From contig JAKQKF010000179.1 of the NCBI GenBank assembly GCA_029560815.1, forward strand, positions 1-6,575: a stretch of 6,575 bases of DNA. The letters run 5' to 3'. Under the pieces are notes generated by a model that searched no databases, had not been told where the DNA came from, and saw only the letters and a program-made list of their open reading frames with translations. Below, piece by piece: positions 1 to 6,562 of the stretch. Source of the DNA: a bacterium. Lineage in GTDB: Bacteria; KSB1; UBA2214. Made by a program: the position numbers and the translations under genes. The first letter of the stretch is position 1; every line of letters starts with the position of its first letter.

Positions 1-197
1 CTGCTGTGGTCACCCCGTATATCTGTAAATAAAAATTGCCAATACCAAAGCAAAAAACAAGGTTAATCAAGTAAAACAGGCGGACCCGCTTGTGTAGACC
101 AATTAAGTTGCAGTGAGTCTCGAAGGATCTCATCCCGCCGACCCCTTCCGAGGTGAAGAGTGTTGAAGAATAATGTTGCTAAAGGCGTTTTTTTTTA

Positions 198-215
198 TAA
201 CTTGTAAAAAAGTTA
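198..215. repeat. Small inverted repeat TAACTT / AAGTTA in the leader
   Basis: TAACTT (198-203) is the exact reverse complement of AAGTTA (210-215), with a 6-nt A-rich loop, directly after a run of nine T. It could be a protein-binding site or a weak hairpin in the leader. It does not look like a standard terminator on the + strand because the T run precedes the stem. On the - strand the stem is followed by A rather than T. A chance occurrence in AT-rich DNA is quite possible. Confidence 0.3.
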
Positions 216-237
216 CGACTGCATCCGATCAGCACCC

Positions 238-247
238 GGGAGCTCCC
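238..247. repeat. Perfect 10-bp palindrome GGGAGCTCCC
   Basis: GGGAGCTCCC is a perfect palindrome 26 nt upstream of the first gene's ATG, between the presumed promoter and the ribosome binding site. It could serve as an operator half-site pair or simply be a GC-rich coincidence. No second copy was seen elsewhere in the leader. Confidence 0.3.
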
Positions 248-262
248 TTGATTAGATACGAT

Positions 263-266
263 GGAG
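263..266 (+). promoter_or_regulatory. Shine-Dalgarno site (GGAG) for the Asp-box protein gene
   Basis: GGAG lies 7 nt before the ATG at 274, an ideal spacing, and supports that start over the overlapping ATG at 261, which opens a different frame. The same arrangement, almost base for base, is found before the gene starting at 6563. Confidence 0.7.
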
Positions 267-273
267 CAATCCG

Positions 274-2700
274 ATGACTTTGATCCAGCGAAAAACTCTT
301 CTTGCGCTTGCGGGAGCGCTCCTCTGCGGCAGCCCTTCCGCCAATGCCCAGGGCAGCTGGCAGCAGATCATGCCGCCCGGGCCCACATCCAATCAACTCA
401 CTTCGATCTATTTCACCGACACCAACACCGGCTGGGCGGTCGGGGAATTCGGCACGGTGGTGAAAACCCGGGACGGCGGCGAGAGCTGGCAGCTGATCGA
501 AATCCCGTGGCAGAACAGCCTGACCGATCTCCATTTCCCCACTCCGGCCGATGGCGTTATCGTCGGGGAAAACGGCCTGATCCTGAAATCGGTTGACGGC
601 GGCGAGAGCTGGAGCCAAAAAGAGATCCGCTTCACCAACAACCTGCGCCGGGTGCTTTTTCGCAACCGCGACGAAGGTTGGGCGATCGGCGAAAAGGGGC
701 TGATCCTGCACACTGCCGACGCCGGCGAAAGCTGGCAGCAGCAGGTCAGCAACTCGAGCGTGGAATTGAAGGGTCTCGCCCTGATCGATGACAGCACCCT
801 CTGCGTCACCGGCAAAAACAAAACCTTGCTACTGACCCATGACCGGGGGGCCTCCTGGCAGGCAATGGCGCCGGCCGGGCTCAGCGCGAGCTATACCTAC
901 CACTTTAACGATGTCTATTTCCTGGATAATAAGACCGGCTGGATCGGCGGACAACAAATCATCTCCGATTATCTCATTAACGCCCTGATCCTGAAGACCA
1001 CCGACGGCGGCAGGAGTTGGCGCGAGCGCAAAATCCTTTACAGCAGCTACAAAGATTACAGCACTTCAGTAAAGGGCAATGGAGCGCGCAGCATCGAGCA
1101 GATCCATTTTACAGACCCGGCCAACGGCCTCTTTCTCCACTCGGCCCGCGCCACACCCGACTCCAAGCTTTCGCATAACGGGCCTTTTTTCACCAGCGAC
1201 AGCGGCGCCAACTGGCAGTGCTTGTTGCCCGGCCATTCCGAGTATATGGATAGTGACGGCCGCTTTTTCTATGTCTCCCCTACTAAGGTGATCAAGATCG
1301 GCCATCGCGGTGAATTCATAACCTCAAACGACGGCGGCCGGAGCTGGACCTTTGGTAAAGCAACTATCCGGGGATTCGATGGCCTGCGCTTTTTGGGAGA
1401 GGGGAGGGTATGGGCGAGCAAGTGGGACATCGATCCGAAGGCCAAGGTTTGGCTGGAATCGCAGGACGCCGGCCGCAGTTGGGAAAAAGTCGAGCCCCTC
1501 TTTTTCGACACTGACGGCAGCCCGATAACACCCGGCCTGCACCAACGCCTCGGCTTTGACATCGAGAGTAAGCTTTGGGAATACCTTTGGTCCGCGGCGA
1601 CAAACGAGTACAGCATGTTCGAATCGGTGGATTGGGGCCACACCTGGCGTCAGCTCTACGGGCCCCTTGATGTCTCGCCCCACCGCCTCTATTTCCTGAC
1701 CCCAGACACCGTGATCTCCTATTCCTTTGATATCAGATCTGCAGGTGCTGGACAGGATGTCTATCTGATTTTCTATCGCAGCACCGACGGCGGCCGCACC
1801 TTTACCAAATCCGAAATCGCCGGCGTATGGAATCAGCTCTCCCCCTTTGATGCCACAAATCCGATTATGAATAATCACTTTTTTCTCAACAGCCGCAACG
1901 GCTTCATCGTCGGCAGCGACGGCAACATCCTCAGGACAACGGATGGGGGAGAAAGCTGGAAAAATCTATACAGCGGCGTAGCCGACGATCTGTGGGACGT
2001 CTGCTTCCTCACGGAACAGATTGGTTTTGCAGTCGGCGAATTCGGCCGGATTCTCAAGACCGAAAACGGCGGCGAGAGCTGGCGCAAGACCGCCACCGGC
2101 ACCCAGGAGGCCGTCTACTGCATCGCCTTTAAAAACGAGCACGAGGGCTGGGCCGGCACCGAAAGCGGCATGCGCTATACCAGCGATGGCGGCGCATCCT
2201 GGCAAGCGGTCCCCCTGCGCTACCAGCATGGCCCCATACGCTACATTCATTTCGACCAGCAGGGCAATGGCTACGCCACGCTTCACTATTACTTCGAGGA
2301 AGAAGAGGGGCCCGGGACCAGGATGCTCAATCCGCAACCACTTCCCAGGGACTATGAATACTTGCTTTACTGGCCTGGGGAGGGCAGCCGGGTGACCGAT
2401 CCGGAGCGCAGCAGCTGGCCTGCTTCGCCGCAGCTTGCACACAATTATCCCAATCCCTTCAATGCGGCCACCCGGGTCGCTTACATGCTCCCCTTTGACG
2501 GGGAGGTCCTCCTGACAATTTACAACCTCGCCGGCCAGCAGGTGCGCACCCTGCTCCATGAGCGCCAAACTGCCGGGCAGCACCTGGCGCACTGGGACGG
2601 CTGCACCGATCAGGGCATCCTGGCGCCCTCCGGCGTCTATATCTGCAGGATGGAGGCCGGGGGCGTCATTCAAACCAAAAAGATGGTCTGTATGAGATAA
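274..2700 (+). CDS. Secreted YCF48-like/Asp-box (BNR) beta-propeller protein with C-terminal type IX sorting-like domain
   Basis: This 808-residue protein has a typical signal peptide (KTLLALAGALLCG core, likely cleavage after ANA at residue 25). Thirteen Asp-box motifs of the form [ST]-x-D-x-G-x-[STN]-[WF] follow between residues 65 and 643. Most blades also carry the preceding 'GWAVGE.G.ILKT' strand typical of YCF48/photosystem II assembly-factor-like and sortilin/Vps10-like propellers. Residues about 721-808 form a FlgD-Ig-like domain beginning NYPNPFN and containing LTIYNLAGQQVRTL and SGVYICRM. In FCB bacteria such domains act as the type IX (Por) secretion and cell-surface sorting signal. 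The product is therefore predicted to be secreted or surface-attached. Despite the family name there is no reason to link it to photosynthesis, and the FRIP motif of sialidases is not visible, so a binding or scaffolding role is more likely than catalysis. An acidic stretch (FEEEEGPG, 674-681) marks the linker between propeller and tail. The start is set by the GGAG at 263-266. The gene opens the cluster and is followed by outer-membrane protein genes. Confidence 0.9.
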   Translation: MTLIQRKTLLALAGALLCGSPSANAQGSWQQIMPPGPTSNQLTSIYFTDTNTGWAVGEFGTVVKTRDGGESWQLIEIPWQNSLTDLHFPTPADGVIVGENGLILKSVDGGESWSQKEIRFTNNLRRVLFRNRDEGWAIGEKGLILHTADAGESWQQQVSNSSVELKGLALIDDSTLCVTGKNKTLLLTHDRGASWQAMAPAGLSASYTYHFNDVYFLDNKTGWIGGQQIISDYLINALILKTTDGGRSWRERKILYSSYKDYSTSVKGNGARSIEQIHFTDPANGLFLHSARATPDSKLSHNGPFFTSDSGANWQCLLPGHSEYMDSDGRFFYVSPTKVIKIGHRGEFITSNDGGRSWTFGKATIRGFDGLRFLGEGRVWASKWDIDPKAKVWLESQDAGRSWEKVEPLFFDTDGSPITPGLHQRLGFDIESKLWEYLWSAATNEYSMFESVDWGHTWRQLYGPLDVSPHRLYFLTPDTVISYSFDIRSAGAGQDVYLIFYRSTDGGRTFTKSEIAGVWNQLSPFDATNPIMNNHFFLNSRNGFIVGSDGNILRTTDGGESWKNLYSGVADDLWDVCFLTEQIGFAVGEFGRILKTENGGESWRKTATGTQEAVYCIAFKNEHEGWAGTESGMRYTSDGGASWQAVPLRYQHGPIRYIHFDQQGNGYATLHYYFEEEEGPGTRMLNPQPLPRDYEYLLYWPGEGSRVTDPERSSWPASPQLAHNYPNPFNAATRVAYMLPFDGEVLLTIYNLAGQQVRTLLHERQTAGQHLAHWDGCTDQGILAPSGVYICRMEAGGVIQTKKMVCMR
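466..2202 (+). repeat. Array of 13 Asp-box propeller repeats within the coding sequence
   Basis: Asp-boxes start at residues 65, 106, 147, 188, 242, 307, 351, 396, 451, 503, 555, 596 and 636. The first four are spaced exactly 41 residues (123 nt) apart, and the last three 41 and 40 residues. The middle blades are longer and more divergent (44-65 residues). The twelfth box has Asn in place of Asp (TENGGESW). At the DNA level the 17-mer ACGGCGGCGAGAGCTGG occurs at 473-489, 596-612 and 2066-2082, a trace of repeat duplication or strong codon conservation. Confidence 0.85.
2434..2697 (+). other. C-terminal FlgD-Ig-like / type IX secretion sorting domain (residues 721-808)
   Basis: The domain starts with the hallmark NYPNPFN (724-730) and continues through a beta-sandwich pattern (GEVLLTIYNLAGQQVRTL, HLAHWDG, SGVYICRM) to a basic end (TKKMVCMR). 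In Bacteroidetes this class of domain is recognised by the type IX translocon and removed or anchored at the surface. In other FCB phyla the same role is assumed. It has three cysteines (777, 791, 806). Confidence 0.8.
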
Positions 2701-2713
2701 TGCTCAGCTCTTC

Positions 2714-2733
2714 GCCGGCCAGCTAAAACCGGC
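2714..2733 (+). other. Weak stem-loop in the gap between genes 1 and 2
   Basis: GCCGG (2714-2718) pairs with CCGGC (2729-2733) around a 10-nt loop, 13 nt after the stop codon of the Asp-box gene. Only three T follow, so it is at best a leaky terminator or an RNA-stabilising hairpin rather than a clear transcription end. The rest of the gap (2734-2789) shows only a direct repeat GCATGGG (2756-2762 and 2781-2787). Whether gene 2 is co-transcribed with gene 1 cannot be settled from this. Confidence 0.35.
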
Positions 2734-2789
2734 TTTCCGGAATGCGGACTGAGATGCATGGGCAGATGCCTGAAAATTCTGCATGGGTT

Positions 2790-2794
2790 GGGGA
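2790..2794 (+). promoter_or_regulatory. Shine-Dalgarno-like GGGGA favouring the start at 2804
   Basis: GGGGA ends 9 nt before the ATG at 2804. The in-frame ATG at 2783 has no purine-rich site at a usable distance (its upstream sequence is CCTGAAAATTCTGC). The site thus decides for the shorter protein. Confidence 0.5.
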
Positions 2795-2803
2795 ATTGAG
2801 CCG

Positions 2804-5494
2804 ATGAGATGGGCACATCTTCGTGTAACGCGGCAATTGGCTTTTCTTCTTTTTGGCTATTACTCAATCAGCTCCGCCGGCATCACCGGCAAGATCGCCG
2901 GGCGGGTGTGGGATGCCTCCTCCCATGCCCCTCTGGTCGGCGCCCAGATCCTCATCGAAGGCACCAGCCGCGGCGCAGTCTGCGACGCTGAAGGGCGCTA
3001 TCTCCTTCTCAACCTGTCACCGGGCCGCTACCGCCTCTCCTGCCGCATGGTCGGCTATGAGCGCCAGACCATCGAGGAGATTGCCGTTTCGGCGGACTAT
3101 ACCACCGCCATCGATTTTTCCCTCCGGCAGACCGTGATCGCCGGCGAGAGCATCACCATCATCGCCGCCAAACCGCTGATCCAGAATGATATGACCTTTT
3201 CCACCGCCTCGCTCTCCGAATCCCGCATCGCCGAGCTCCCCGCCGAAGAGATGGCGCGCCTGCTGCAGTTGCAGGCGGGGGTCACCATCGATACCCGGGG
3301 ACAGATCCACATGCGCGGCGGCCGAGCCACTGAGGTGGCCTACCTGGTGGACGGCATGGCCGTGACCGACGGCTTTGACCGCAGCCAGGCCATCGAGGTG
3401 GACAACAGCGGCATTCAGGAACTCCAGGTTATCTCCGGGACCTTCAACGCGGAATACGGCCAGGCGCAGTCCGGCGTCGTCAATATCGTCACCAAAAAGG
3501 GGACGGAACAGCTCAGCGGGACGATTGGTGCCTATGCCGGCGATTACCTCAGCAATCACAAGGCGCTCTTTTATAACATCGACGCTATGGATCCGCTCGC
3601 CGAGCGGAATATCATCGCCTCGCTCTCCGGCCCCATTCCGCTCCTCAGCGGCACCTTTTTTCTTGCCGGCCGCCGGGCCGGCAGCGACGGCTGGCTATAT
3701 GGGCGCCGGGAATTCAGCCTGCCCGTCGACGATCCCCACAGCGAAGGCTATACCACGTACAATTCGCACGCCCACTCCGGCGATTCCGCCTGGGTGGCGA
3801 TGAACAACTTTCAGCGGCATACCCTGCAAGGCAGCGTGGAGCTGACGCACTGGCCAGCGTTGCCGATCCGCTATACGGTGTTCTACAGCGGGGAGGAGAA
3901 CGGGGAATACGACCAGCGCTACGCCCGGTTCCCGGAAGCAGACAGCCGCCGGAGCATCCGCGCCCTGGCCCAGGCCCTGAATTTCAGCTACAGCCTATCC
4001 GCCCGGAGCCAGCTCTCCCTCAGCCTCTCGCAGCTGACGAAGACGAACAAACGCCGCCTTTTCGCCGATCTCTATGATGAGCGCTATCTCTTCCCGGCAA
4101 TCTCCACCGAACAGATCTATCAGCGCAACGCTCAGGAAAACCTGGAATATGTGACCGATGCCAGCAACAACGAGCACAGCGAAATCCGCAACCGCACCGC
4201 GATAGCGCGGCTGGAGCTGACCTCCCAGGTGCATCCCATCCATTTGCTCAAGACCGGCATCGAGGTCAAGCGCTACCGCCTGGGCTATTCCTGGCGCGAG
4301 ATCGTGAACCGCCCGGACAACAAGATCGAAGGGCTCTTCATTCCCTATCTCGCCGGCCGCGAGACCACCCAGTTTGACGAATATACCAACAAGCCGGTCG
4401 AGGCCGCCCTGTTCGTACAGGACAAGATCGAATACAAGGAGATCGTCGTTAACGCCGGGCTGCGGTTCGACTATTTCGACGCTCATGGCAGCCTGCCCTC
4501 CGTGCCGGACCAGAAGGCGGGACTGGTGCTCTCCGCGCCGCGGCGAGGCGCCACAGTGAAGACCCAGCTGAGCCCGCGGCTGGGTCTGGCCTTTCCGATC
4601 TCGGACCAGGGGGTGATCCATTTTTCCTACGGCCATTTTTCCCAGATCCCGGATTTCAAATCGCTCTACTGGAACTCCGAGTACGAGATCAAGCTCGGCG
4701 CCCTCTCGACCATGGTCGGCAATCCCGACCTCAAGCCGGAAACGACGGTGAGTTGGGAAGCCGGCCTCCAGCATCAGCTGGCCGCGGATGTGGCCGTCGA
4801 TGCGACGGTCTATTTCAAGGATATCAAGAATCTGTTGGGGCAGGAGATTATCCGGCTCAAAGGCGGACAGGCCTATGCTCGCTATATCAACCGCGATTAC
4901 GGCAATGTGCGCGGTTTCGTCATCGCCCTGGAGAAGCGGCCCGCGCACGGATTCGCCGCCAATATCGATTACACTTTTCAGATAGCACGCGGCAATGCCT
5001 CCGATCCCTTCGCCGTTTTCACCGACAACCAGGGCACGCCGCCGCGCGAGAGCGAAAAACAGGTACTGCCCCTGGATTGGGACCAGCGTCATACCCTGAA
5101 TAGTTCGGTCACCTATTCCACCGCCGCCAACTGGGGCATCAGCCTGATTTTCCAGGCGGGATCGGGCCTGCCCTATACCCCGACCGATCCGGACCGTTCG
5201 CTGCGCACCGCCTTCGAGAACAGCGCCCGCAAACCTCTGACCTTCAATTGCGACCTCGCAGCGCATTATGATCTGCGGCTCTTCTCGCTGACCCCCTCGT
5301 TCTTTTTCAAGGTCTACAACCTCTTCGACCAGCGCAACGAGATCGACGTCTTCACCGACACCGGCAGGGCGAGTTTTACCCATACGCTCAATTATCAGCT
5401 GGGCGACCGGCGCCCCGACTTTTACAGCGCTCCGCGCCTGGTGATGGCCGGCGTGCGCATCGGCTTCGGCGGCGCAAAGGGGGAAGCCCGATGA
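2804..5494 (+). CDS. TonB-dependent outer-membrane receptor with N-terminal carboxypeptidase-regulatory-like domain
   Basis: This outer-membrane active transporter or transducer is driven by TonB/ExbBD. With the 2804 start it has 896 residues; the in-frame ATG at 2783 would add seven and lacks a ribosome binding site. Domains in order: a signal peptide (residues 1-25, basic n-region, LAFLLFGYY core, SSAG cleavage region); a CarboxypepD_reg-like beta-sandwich (about 28-108: GRVWDASSHAPLVGAQILIEG, DAEGRYLLLNLSPGRYRL, MVGYERQ); a TonB-box-like ESITIIAA (115-122); the plug (about 125-235, with IHMRGGRATEVAYLVDG and FNAEYGQAQSGVVNIVTKKG); and a long beta-barrel (about 238-890) with the family motifs NPDLKPE (640-646), LDWDQRHTLN (757-766) and VYNLFDQRN (837-845). 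The length is normal for the family and no frameshift is seen. The substrate is unknown: it lacks a visible SusD partner in the window, and the architecture is closer to Oar-like receptors than to a proven SusC. The stop codon overlaps the next gene's start, implying translational coupling. Confidence 0.92.
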   Translation: MRWAHLRVTRQLAFLLFGYYSISSAGITGKIAGRVWDASSHAPLVGAQILIEGTSRGAVCDAEGRYLLLNLSPGRYRLSCRMVGYERQTIEEIAVSADYTTAIDFSLRQTVIAGESITIIAAKPLIQNDMTFSTASLSESRIAELPAEEMARLLQLQAGVTIDTRGQIHMRGGRATEVAYLVDGMAVTDGFDRSQAIEVDNSGIQELQVISGTFNAEYGQAQSGVVNIVTKKGTEQLSGTIGAYAGDYLSNHKALFYNIDAMDPLAERNIIASLSGPIPLLSGTFFLAGRRAGSDGWLYGRREFSLPVDDPHSEGYTTYNSHAHSGDSAWVAMNNFQRHTLQGSVELTHWPALPIRYTVFYSGEENGEYDQRYARFPEADSRRSIRALAQALNFSYSLSARSQLSLSLSQLTKTNKRRLFADLYDERYLFPAISTEQIYQRNAQENLEYVTDASNNEHSEIRNRTAIARLELTSQVHPIHLLKTGIEVKRYRLGYSWREIVNRPDNKIEGLFIPYLAGRETTQFDEYTNKPVEAALFVQDKIEYKEIVVNAGLRFDYFDAHGSLPSVPDQKAGLVLSAPRRGATVKTQLSPRLGLAFPISDQGVIHFSYGHFSQIPDFKSLYWNSEYEIKLGALSTMVGNPDLKPETTVSWEAGLQHQLAADVAVDATVYFKDIKNLLGQEIIRLKGGQAYARYINRDYGNVRGFVIALEKRPAHGFAANIDYTFQIARGNASDPFAVFTDNQGTPPRESEKQVLPLDWDQRHTLNSSVTYSTAANWGISLIFQAGSGLPYTPTDPDRSLRTAFENSARKPLTFNCDLAAHYDLRLFSLTPSFFFKVYNLFDQRNEIDVFTDTGRASFTHTLNYQLGDRRPDFYSAPRLVMAGVRIGFGGAKGEAR
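5479..5494 (+). promoter_or_regulatory. Shine-Dalgarno site and ATGA start/stop overlap coupling genes 2 and 3
   Basis: GGGGGA (5479-5484) sits 6 nt before the ATG at 5491, inside the last codons of the receptor gene. The ATG shares four bases with the receptor's TGA stop (ATGA, 5491-5494). This is the standard arrangement for re-initiation by the same ribosomes and strongly supports co-translation of receptor and barrel protein. Confidence 0.75.
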
Positions 5495-6522
5495 AAACCG
5501 GAACCGTTGCAACCTTGCTTCTGCTCTCAACCGCCCGGCTGCTGGCTCAGGAATCAGTCTATTCCGGCGGCGTCACTAATGTCGGCACCGCCGCGGCCCC
5601 CTTTCTCGGCATCGGCGTCGGGGCGCGCGCCATCGCCATGGGCGGGGCCTTTGCCGCCGTCGCCAACGACGCTTCGGCCCTCTACTGGAATCCGGCGGGA
5701 TTGAGCCTTTGCCGCCGTCCGGAGATCACGCTCAACCATTCCGACTGGTTTCTCGACATCTATCACGATTACATCGGCATGGTCGTGCCCGCTGGGCGGC
5801 ACGGCTTCGGCGCCGCCCTGACCTATCTCGGGGTCCCGGATCAGGCGGTGCGCACCATCGAACAGCCCGAGGGGACCGGCGATTTCTACAACGCCGCCGA
5901 TCTGGCCCTGGCGCTGAGCTACTCCTTCGCCTTTACCGACCAGTTTGCGATGGGCTTTACCGCCAAATATATCCACCAGAGGATCTACCACTGCACCGCG
6001 GCAGCAGGCGCCGTCGATCTGGGCGCACTCTACCGGCCGTCGGCGATAAAATGGCTCACCCTCGGGGTCGAGATCGCCAATTTCGGCACCGATCTGCGCC
6101 TTAGGGGGAGAGATCTCACGCAAAAAGTCGACATCGATGAGCAGCATAATTCGAGCACACAGCTGCCCGCCGCGCTCGACACCGACGCCTTTTCCCTGCC
6201 GCTTACCTTTCGCTTCGGCCTGGCGGCCCGGGTGCTTCACTCCCGGCGCAACAGCCTCACGGCCGCCGTCGATTTCCTGCATCCTTCCAACAACAGTGAA
6301 AGTCTGAATCTGGGAGCGGAGTATCTTTTTCTTGGCGCCTTCGCCCTGCGCGGCGGCTATGGTACACTTTTCGAGCAGGACCATGACCTCGGCGGCGGAT
6401 TGACTCTGGGCGCCGGACTCAAGTTGTATACCGCCGGCGCCCTGTTCGTTCTGGATTATGCCTGGCAATCCCACGGCATACTGGAAAATATCAACCGTTT
6501 CAGTTGCGGTCTGCGCTTCTGA
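5491..6522 (+). CDS. PorV/PorQ-family outer-membrane beta-barrel protein
   Basis: This 343-residue exported protein has a short signal peptide (MKTGTVATLLLLSTARLLAQ, cleavage near residues 19-20). Its strongest signature is GARAIAMGGAFAAVANDASA followed by LYWNPAGL (residues 44-71), diagnostic of the PorV/PorQ (UPF0164) group of FadL/OmpP1-like barrels. Further family features are SDWFLDIYHDYIGM (84-97) and a C-terminal half of alternating strands (LNLGAEYLFLGAFALRGGY, 272-290), ending in Phe (SCGLRF) as expected for BAM-inserted barrels. PorV itself binds the C-terminal signals of type IX cargo and shuttles them to the attachment complex. PorQ acts in the same system, but FCB genomes carry many paralogues of unproven function, so I give no gene symbol. 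The ATGA overlap with the receptor gene ties its expression to that gene. Its presence two genes after a type IX-tailed protein suggests, but does not prove, a cargo-partner relation. A hydrophobic-compound porin (FadL-like) is the main alternative. Confidence 0.88.
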   Translation: MKTGTVATLLLLSTARLLAQESVYSGGVTNVGTAAAPFLGIGVGARAIAMGGAFAAVANDASALYWNPAGLSLCRRPEITLNHSDWFLDIYHDYIGMVVPAGRHGFGAALTYLGVPDQAVRTIEQPEGTGDFYNAADLALALSYSFAFTDQFAMGFTAKYIHQRIYHCTAAAGAVDLGALYRPSAIKWLTLGVEIANFGTDLRLRGRDLTQKVDIDEQHNSSTQLPAALDTDAFSLPLTFRFGLAARVLHSRRNSLTAAVDFLHPSNNSESLNLGAEYLFLGAFALRGGYGTLFEQDHDLGGGLTLGAGLKLYTAGALFVLDYAWQSHGILENINRFSCGLRF

Positions 6523-6551
6523 TCGGTGCAGGTGGTACTTGATCATCCTGT

Positions 6552-6555
6552 GGAG
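6552..6555 (+). promoter_or_regulatory. Shine-Dalgarno site (GGAG) for the gene starting at 6563
   Basis: GGAG lies 7 nt before the ATG at 6563, the same geometry as at 263-274. The two 18-nt stretches spanning ribosome site and start (263-280 and 6552-6569) agree at 16 positions. No terminator-like hairpin lies in the 40-nt gap after the preceding stop, so the operon probably continues. Confidence 0.55.
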
Positions 6556-6562
6556 TAATCCA

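Larger units (their letters stand above)
1..273. other. AT-rich non-coding leader upstream of the gene cluster
   Basis: No convincing gene lies here. The stretch is clearly richer in A and T than the genes that follow, as expected for a promoter-bearing intergenic region. It contains a run of nine T (188-196), a short inverted repeat (198-215), a perfect palindrome (238-247) and the ribosome binding site of the next gene. I could not find a -35/-10 pair with good spacing: the best partial match is TTGCTA (176-181) with TATAAC (196-201), only 14 nt apart. The short frame open from the window edge to the TAA at 30-32 could be the tail of an upstream gene, but it is too short to judge. The transcription start of the cluster is most likely here, by position. 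Confidence 0.6.

Noticed and set aside
3..32. A short frame ending in TAA at the left edge, possibly the tail of an upstream gene
   Set aside because: Only nine codons are visible and the other frames also end nearby, so nothing distinguishes it from chance.
160..207. A 15-codon GTG frame with GAGG 6 nt upstream
   Set aside because: It is very short and has a GTG start, and the purine-rich stretch is common in this leader. There is not enough to call a peptide gene.
318..330. A lipoprotein signal around Cys18 of the propeller protein (GALLCGS)
   Set aside because: The residue before the cysteine is Leu rather than the small residue of a lipobox, and a good signal peptidase I site (ANA) follows.
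261..596. A 111-codon + frame starting at ATG 261
   Set aside because: Its start lies upstream of and partly within the ribosome site of the real gene, and its Arg/His/Pro-rich product is typical of a frame-shifted reading of GC-rich coding sequence.
1966..2673. A 235-codon open frame on the - strand in the propeller gene
   Set aside because: It is antisense to repeated Asp-box DNA, whose periodicity keeps the opposite frame open. No domain is visible in its translation.
274..2700. A sialidase (neuraminidase) or a true photosystem II assembly factor
   Set aside because: Asp-boxes are shared by many propellers. The sialidase FRIP arginine motif is not seen, and nothing in the window indicates photosynthesis.
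3995..5530. A 511-codon open frame on the - strand across the receptor gene
   Set aside because: It lies fully opposite a receptor gene with clear family motifs, its translation shows no recognisable domain, and long antisense frames are common in GC-rich genes.
5554..6546. A 330-codon open frame on the - strand across the PorV-like gene
   Set aside because: It is an antisense shadow of a gene with a diagnostic family signature. Its product has low-complexity G/A/E/R composition and no motif.
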